A stretch of DNA of 44,118 nucleotides from Sphingomonadaceae bacterium (GTDB lineage: Bacteria > Pseudomonadota > Alphaproteobacteria > Sphingomonadales > Sphingomonadaceae). The translations under genes and the position numbers were made by a program. Under the pieces are notes generated by a model. The model had not been told where the DNA came from. It saw nothing but the letters and a program-made list of their open reading frames with translations, and did not search any database. The stretch covers positions 1 through 44,118 of the forward strand of contig JANYEY010000114.1 of the NCBI GenBank assembly GCA_025359685.1, written 5' to 3'. Numbering within the stretch: the first letter of the stretch is position 1; every line of letters begins with the position of its first letter. Positions 40,957-44,118 of this stretch are shown here, in pieces.

Positions 40957-40970
40957 ACAAATATATTTGT
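40957..40970. promoter_or_regulatory. 14-bp AT-rich palindrome, candidate operator
   Basis: ACAAATATATTTGT is perfectly self-complementary and lies just upstream of the LuxR-type gene, in DNA far more AT-rich than the neighbourhood. Two copies of CAAGCTT (40930-40936 and 40941-40947) lie between it and the start. A dimeric HTH protein, possibly the product itself, could bind it. Confidence 0.5.
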
Positions 40971-41129
40971 GATGCCAGCCAATCGACGCCGCAAATGCCC
41001 CGGTATTGCTGTTTGGACCTGACGCAGCCGCGTTCGACAGCGCCTGCAGCATCCCACCGCTTCGCGCAGCGAACACGGCTGGATTGCATTTTGCAGCCGT
41101 GCCACACTGCTGATCGGGTTAAGGTGGAG

Positions 41130-41774
41130 ATGGAACCGATGGGGCTGGGTAACTGGTATAACGAACGCATTGTGCCGCGGCTGATCCGCTGTGCCTGTTC
41201 TTCGCCGGCGATCATGCAGGTGCGCGACAAGGTTGTGCCGCTGGCCAGCGGTGACGTGTTTGAAATCGGCTGCGGTGGCGGGATCAACCAGCAGTTCTAT
41301 GATCCGGCGCGGGTAAAGAGCTATGCCGGGATGGATCCCTCGGCCAAAGGGCTCGACTTCACCAGGGCCGCCGCTGCGCAGCAGGGCCGGGTTGCGGATA
41401 TTCGCGAAGGAATTGGCGAAGCCATTCCCTTTGCCGATGCGAGCTTCGATTGCGTGGTCTGCACATTCACCCTCTGCTCGGTCGATGACGCCGCGCAGAC
41501 GCTGCGCGAACTGCACCGCGTGCTGCGGCCGGGCGGGAGGCTGCTGTATGCCGAGCATGGCAAGGCACCCGATGCGGATGTTATCAAATGGCAAAACCGG
41601 ATCGAACCGGTGTGGAAGCGGCTTGCCGGCGGGTGCCATCTGACGCGTCCGGTCGGTGCCGAGATTTCAGGTGCCGCGGATTTCTCTCTTAATCAGCTTG
41701 GTGCTCGTTATGCCCCCAAGACGCCGCGCTGGGCGGGGTGGATTGAATGGGGCGAAGCCATCAAGGCCGCCTGA
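41130..41774 (+). CDS. Class I SAM-dependent methyltransferase
   Basis: 214-residue methyltransferase. Motif I VFEIGCGGGINQQFY binds S-adenosylmethionine, followed by the acidic DPSAKGLDF, then CVVCTFTLCSVDD and LHRVLRPGGRLLYAEHGKA. This resembles the UbiE/phospholipid-N-methyltransferase group that acts on lipid or quinone substrates; the target here is not known. The ATG at 41130 has AAGG close by; a second ATG at 41139 has GGAG at a better distance, so the protein may be three residues shorter. The longer open frame to 40833 overlaps the LuxR gene and is not coding. It converges on the metallo-hydrolase with a 3-bp gap. Confidence 0.87.
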   Translation: MEPMGLGNWYNERIVPRLIRCACSSPAIMQVRDKVVPLASGDVFEIGCGGGINQQFYDPARVKSYAGMDPSAKGLDFTRAAAAQQGRVADIREGIGEAIPFADASFDCVVCTFTLCSVDDAAQTLRELHRVLRPGGRLLYAEHGKAPDADVIKWQNRIEPVWKRLAGGCHLTRPVGAEISGAADFSLNQLGARYAPKTPRWAGWIEWGEAIKAA

Positions 41775-41777
41775 CCC

Positions 41778-42749
41778 TCAGAAGTCCCGCACTTCGCCGA
41801 CCTGCATGATCCAGGCGTTTGCCTCGCCATATTGCTGTTCCAGTGCGGCCTTGCGGAACCGCTCAGGCGCTTCGAACGGGTCCTCCGGGGTCAGCATGAT
41901 GCTGCCCCAGTGCATCCCCACTGCGGCCTTTGCGCCGATGTCGCGCGCGATCATCACCCCTTCTTCGGGCGTGGCATGGCTGGCCTCCATGATGATCCGC
42001 GGCTCGTAAGCGCCGATGCCGACCAGTGCCAAGTCGAATGGCCCGGCGCGGCGACCGATTTCGCTGAACACTTCGCCGTAGCCGGTATCGCCGCCGAACC
42101 AGACCTTTCGGTCCGCCGCGGCGATCGCCATGCTGGCCCACAAGGTCTTGTCGCGGTCAAACAGCCCGCGCCCTGAGAAATGGACTGCGGGAAGGGCGGT
42201 AATGGTCAGGTCGCCGAATCCGTAACTGTGCCACCAATCGAGTTCGGTGACCTTGGCAAAACCCTGGCGGCGCAGCAGTGCTCCCACGCCAAGCGGGCAC
42301 ACAACTGGCGTTTCGGTGCGCCAGCGATAAGCCTTGAGCGCAACCGTATCGATGTGATCATAATGGTTGTGGCTGATCACGATCAGGTCGAACTGCGGCA
42401 AATCAGCCGCCTCAACCGCTGGGGGGAGGAACCGTTTGGGACCAAAGCCGAACGGGCCGGCGTGCGGGCTCAGATAGGGATCGGTGAGCACCAGCTTGCC
42501 GCCGATTCGCATGGCGAAGCAAGCATGACCCAGCCAGGCGATCTGGTTGTCCTTGAGCGCGGCAAGATCTGGTCTCGTTGCGGCGGTCAGGCTAGCGGGA
42601 ACCGGCGGCAGCTTGGCTCGGCGCATGTCCCACAGCAGGAACTTCAGGAAATCGCGGAGCTTCGCGCGGCGCGGCGGACTGCCCGGCGGATTGCGAAAGC
42701 CACCGCCAAGTTTGTGGTGATGGGTCTTCGATCCGCTCGTCTGGGTCAT
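41778..42749 (-). CDS. Metallo-beta-lactamase-fold hydrolase (NAPE-PLD-like)
   Basis: 323-residue metal hydrolase. The zinc motif SHNHYDHID is at about 126-134, with later ligands in AVHFSGRG, GGDTGYGEVF and GMHWGS. The N-terminal WLGHACFAMRIGGKLVLTDPY and overall order match the N-acyl-phosphatidylethanolamine phospholipase D-like/UlaG branch rather than beta-lactamases. It has no signal peptide. Phospholipid or phosphodiester cleavage is the family expectation. The ATG at 42749 is used; the frame is open to 42806 but that part forms the rne terminator. Confidence 0.87.
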   Translation of the reverse strand: MTQTSGSKTHHHKLGGGFRNPPGSPPRRAKLRDFLKFLLWDMRRAKLPPVPASLTAATRPDLAALKDNQIAWLGHACFAMRIGGKLVLTDPYLSPHAGPFGFGPKRFLPPAVEAADLPQFDLIVISHNHYDHIDTVALKAYRWRTETPVVCPLGVGALLRRQGFAKVTELDWWHSYGFGDLTITALPAVHFSGRGLFDRDKTLWASMAIAAADRKVWFGGDTGYGEVFSEIGRRAGPFDLALVGIGAYEPRIIMEASHATPEEGVMIARDIGAKAAVGMHWGSIMLTPEDPFEAPERFRKAALEQQYGEANAWIMQVGEVRDF

Positions 42750-42775
42750 CCGACGTAGATAGGCGCAGAGGGCGC

Positions 42776-42821
42776 AAATGAAACGGCGCGCTGCCTGTTT
42801 TGGCAACGCCCCGTTCCATTT
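42776..42821 (-). terminator. Intrinsic terminator of rne
   Basis: A 20-bp imperfect stem with an AAAACA loop begins 4 bp after the rne stop. On the minus strand 19 of 20 positions pair, two through G-U wobble, while the plus strand pairs 17; the right arm ends in TTTCATTT. The asymmetry fits termination of the minus-strand transcript. Confidence 0.75.
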
Positions 42822-42824
42822 GGC

Positions 42825-44118
42825 CTATTCGCCAAAGGTGCGCTGCCACCAACCGCCGCGGCGGGGCGCATCGTCTCCGCCGCTGCCCGCATCGGTTGTC
42901 GCCGGTTCGGGCTCTACGATGGTGGCTTCCGGTTTAGTCTCGACCGCCTTCTTGCGGCTGCGCTTGGGCTTGGCCGGAGCTTCCTCGGCTACGGAAGGCT
43001 CCTCGGCCGCAACGACCTCGGCAGACTCCTCGGGAGCGACAGCGGTTTTGGCCTTGCGGGCGCGCTTGGGCTTGGCCGGAGCCTCTGCTTCGGCAACGGG
43101 CGCTTCGACCGGCGCTGCTTCAGGGGCAGGCTCTGCGGCTTCCACTGGTTCAGCATCAGCTTTCTTGCGGCGGCTGCGCTTGGGCTTGGCGGGAGCTTCG
43201 TCGGTTTCCGGCTCGGCAGCTTCGACTGGCGCTTCGGGATCAGCCTGACCCTCTGCGATATCGCCCTCGCCGTTACCTTCGGCGTGCTCGCCATCGGCGC
43301 CTTTGCCTTCACCGCGGCCGCGACCGCCCCGCCGCCGCCGTCCGCGCCGGCGGCGCTTGCGCGGTGCTTCGTCATCGCCTTCGGCGCGTTCGGCGGTGTC
43401 TTCGCCAGCTTCAGCGCGCTCTGCGTCATCATCTGCATCCCCTTCAGGGCGTTCAGCTTCAGCTTCGCTTTCGCCTTCGCCATCAGCGCGAGGCTCGGCC
43501 CGGTCACGGCCGCCCCGCCGACGCCGTCCGCGGCCACGGCGCTTGCCGCGATCTTCGCCGCGATCGTCCTCGTCGGCAGTGCGGTCTTCGCTCTCGGCTT
43601 CGTCCTCGTCGTCCTCGAACACCTCATCGTCTTCTTCCTCGATGACGATGGCTTCGAACTTGGGGGTGAATTCAGGCCGCGGTCCGGACGAGGCGACACG
43701 CATCTTGGCGCCTTCGTTCTCGCCTTCGGGCAGGACTTCGACCCGCACGCCGTAGCGATCTTCGATCTCGGCAAGATCGCCCCGCTTGGCATTGAGCAGG
43801 TAAACCGCCGCCTCGGTGCTGGCATAAAGCGAGATGGTCGAACCCTTGCCCTTGGCCGCTTCTTCTTCGATGAAGCGCAGCGCCGAAAGGCCGGCCGAGC
43901 TCGCGGTGCGGACCAGGCCGGTGCCGTCGCAGTGCGGGCAACCACGGGTCGTCGCTTCGAGCACGCCGGTGCGCAGACGCTGGCGGCTCATTTCCATCAG
44001 CCCGAAGCTGGAGATGCGGCCGACCTGAATACGCGCCCGGTCGTTCTTGAGCGCGTCCTTCATCGCCTTTTCGACCTTACGGACGTTGGAGTTGTACTCC
44101 ATGTCGATGAAGTCGATC
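42825..44118 (-). CDS. rne: Ribonuclease E (3' part; continues beyond the window)
   Basis: Partial: the 431 codons in the window cover the end of the catalytic domain and the whole C-terminal tail; the frame runs on past 44118. The opening reads IDFIDMEYNSNVRKVEKAMKD, given here in its frame and typical of RNase E/G. The zinc-link CPHCDGTG, which joins two subunits, is present. After about 170 codons the tail is low-complexity: an acidic block, RRGRGRRRR-type basic blocks, then three copies of APAKPKR followed by Ser or Ala and Arg. It ends in RRGGWWQRTFGE, a short conserved tip. The tail should bind RNA and degradosome partners. RNase E starts decay and processing of most mRNAs. Confidence 0.95.
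   Translation of the reverse strand, partial: IDFIDMEYNSNVRKVEKAMKDALKNDRARIQVGRISSFGLMEMSRQRLRTGVLEATTRGCPHCDGTGLVRTASSAGLSALRFIEEEAAKGKGSTISLYASTEAAVYLLNAKRGDLAEIEDRYGVRVEVLPEGENEGAKMRVASSGPRPEFTPKFEAIVIEEEDDEVFEDDEDEAESEDRTADEDDRGEDRGKRRGRGRRRRGGRDRAEPRADGEGESEAEAERPEGDADDDAERAEAGEDTAERAEGDDEAPRKRRRRGRRRRGGRGRGEGKGADGEHAEGNGEGDIAEGQADPEAPVEAAEPETDEAPAKPKRSRRKKADAEPVEAAEPAPEAAPVEAPVAEAEAPAKPKRARKAKTAVAPEESAEVVAAEEPSVAEEAPAKPKRSRKKAVETKPEATIVEPEPATTDAGSGGDDAPRRGGWWQRTFGE

Noticed and set aside
42900..43900. Ser/Arg/Pro-rich plus-strand frames opposite the RNase E tail
   Set aside because: Low-complexity reverse images of the acidic and basic blocks in rne.

Overview
The window looks like chromosomal DNA of an alphaproteobacterium of the order Sphingomonadales (Erythrobacteraceae or Sphingomonadaceae type). 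The inference rests on high GC content, a complete exosortase A (XrtA) polysaccharide locus in the arrangement known from that group, a TonB-dependent receptor, a polyhydroxybutyrate (PHB) gene set and an RNase E with a long acidic and Arg/Lys-rich tail. No rRNA, tRNA, CRISPR array, insertion sequence or prophage was recognised. Species cannot be fixed from the sequence alone.

Layout. 1-6.0 kb: a LysR regulator converges on a two-gene operon (POT peptide transporter, then a transketolase/AceE-like thiamine diphosphate enzyme), followed by a YeeE/YedE-type membrane protein and a bidirectional terminator. 6.0-10.2 kb: a secreted cupin diverges from a storage-polymer set (patatin-like hydrolase, DUF302 protein, 3-hydroxybutyrate dehydrogenase, phasin), ending against a secreted DUF1330-like protein. 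10.2-12.9 kb: tyrosine phosphatase, alpha/beta hydrolase and thioredoxin reductase.

12.9-31.5 kb: the exosortase A locus. One arm (minus strand) holds hydrolase 1, hydrolase 2, an acyl carrier protein and a GNAT/FemAB-like acyltransferase. The other (plus strand) holds an AMP-forming acyl ligase and a PLP-dependent decarboxylase, then the export and assembly genes: outer-membrane exporter, chain-length determinant, tyrosine autokinase, beta-barrel protein, ATPase, deacetylase, FemAB-like protein, glycosyltransferase, XrtA fused to EpsI, and an asparagine-synthase-like amidotransferase. Together they should make, modify and export an exopolysaccharide and anchor PEP-CTERM proteins. No PEP-CTERM substrate, flippase/polymerase or PrsK/PrsR regulator is in the window.

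31.5-32.0 kb: the only long gap between large genes. It carries what I regard as the most interesting unrecorded element: a minus-strand unit of about 135-140 nt with a promoter-like sequence, a near-ideal Shine-Dalgarno site, a 12-codon ORF (MWAWLIKGFGER) and an intrinsic terminator whose G-U wobble favours the minus strand.

32.0-44.1 kb: a CHASE2/degenerate-GGDEF/EAL cyclic-di-GMP protein, pirin, TonB-dependent receptor, ZapE, a hotdog thioesterase, SdhB, a membrane protein paired with a membrane-anchored LuxR-type HTH protein (AT-rich palindrome upstream), a methyltransferase, a metallo-beta-lactamase-fold hydrolase, and the 3' part of rne, which runs off the window.
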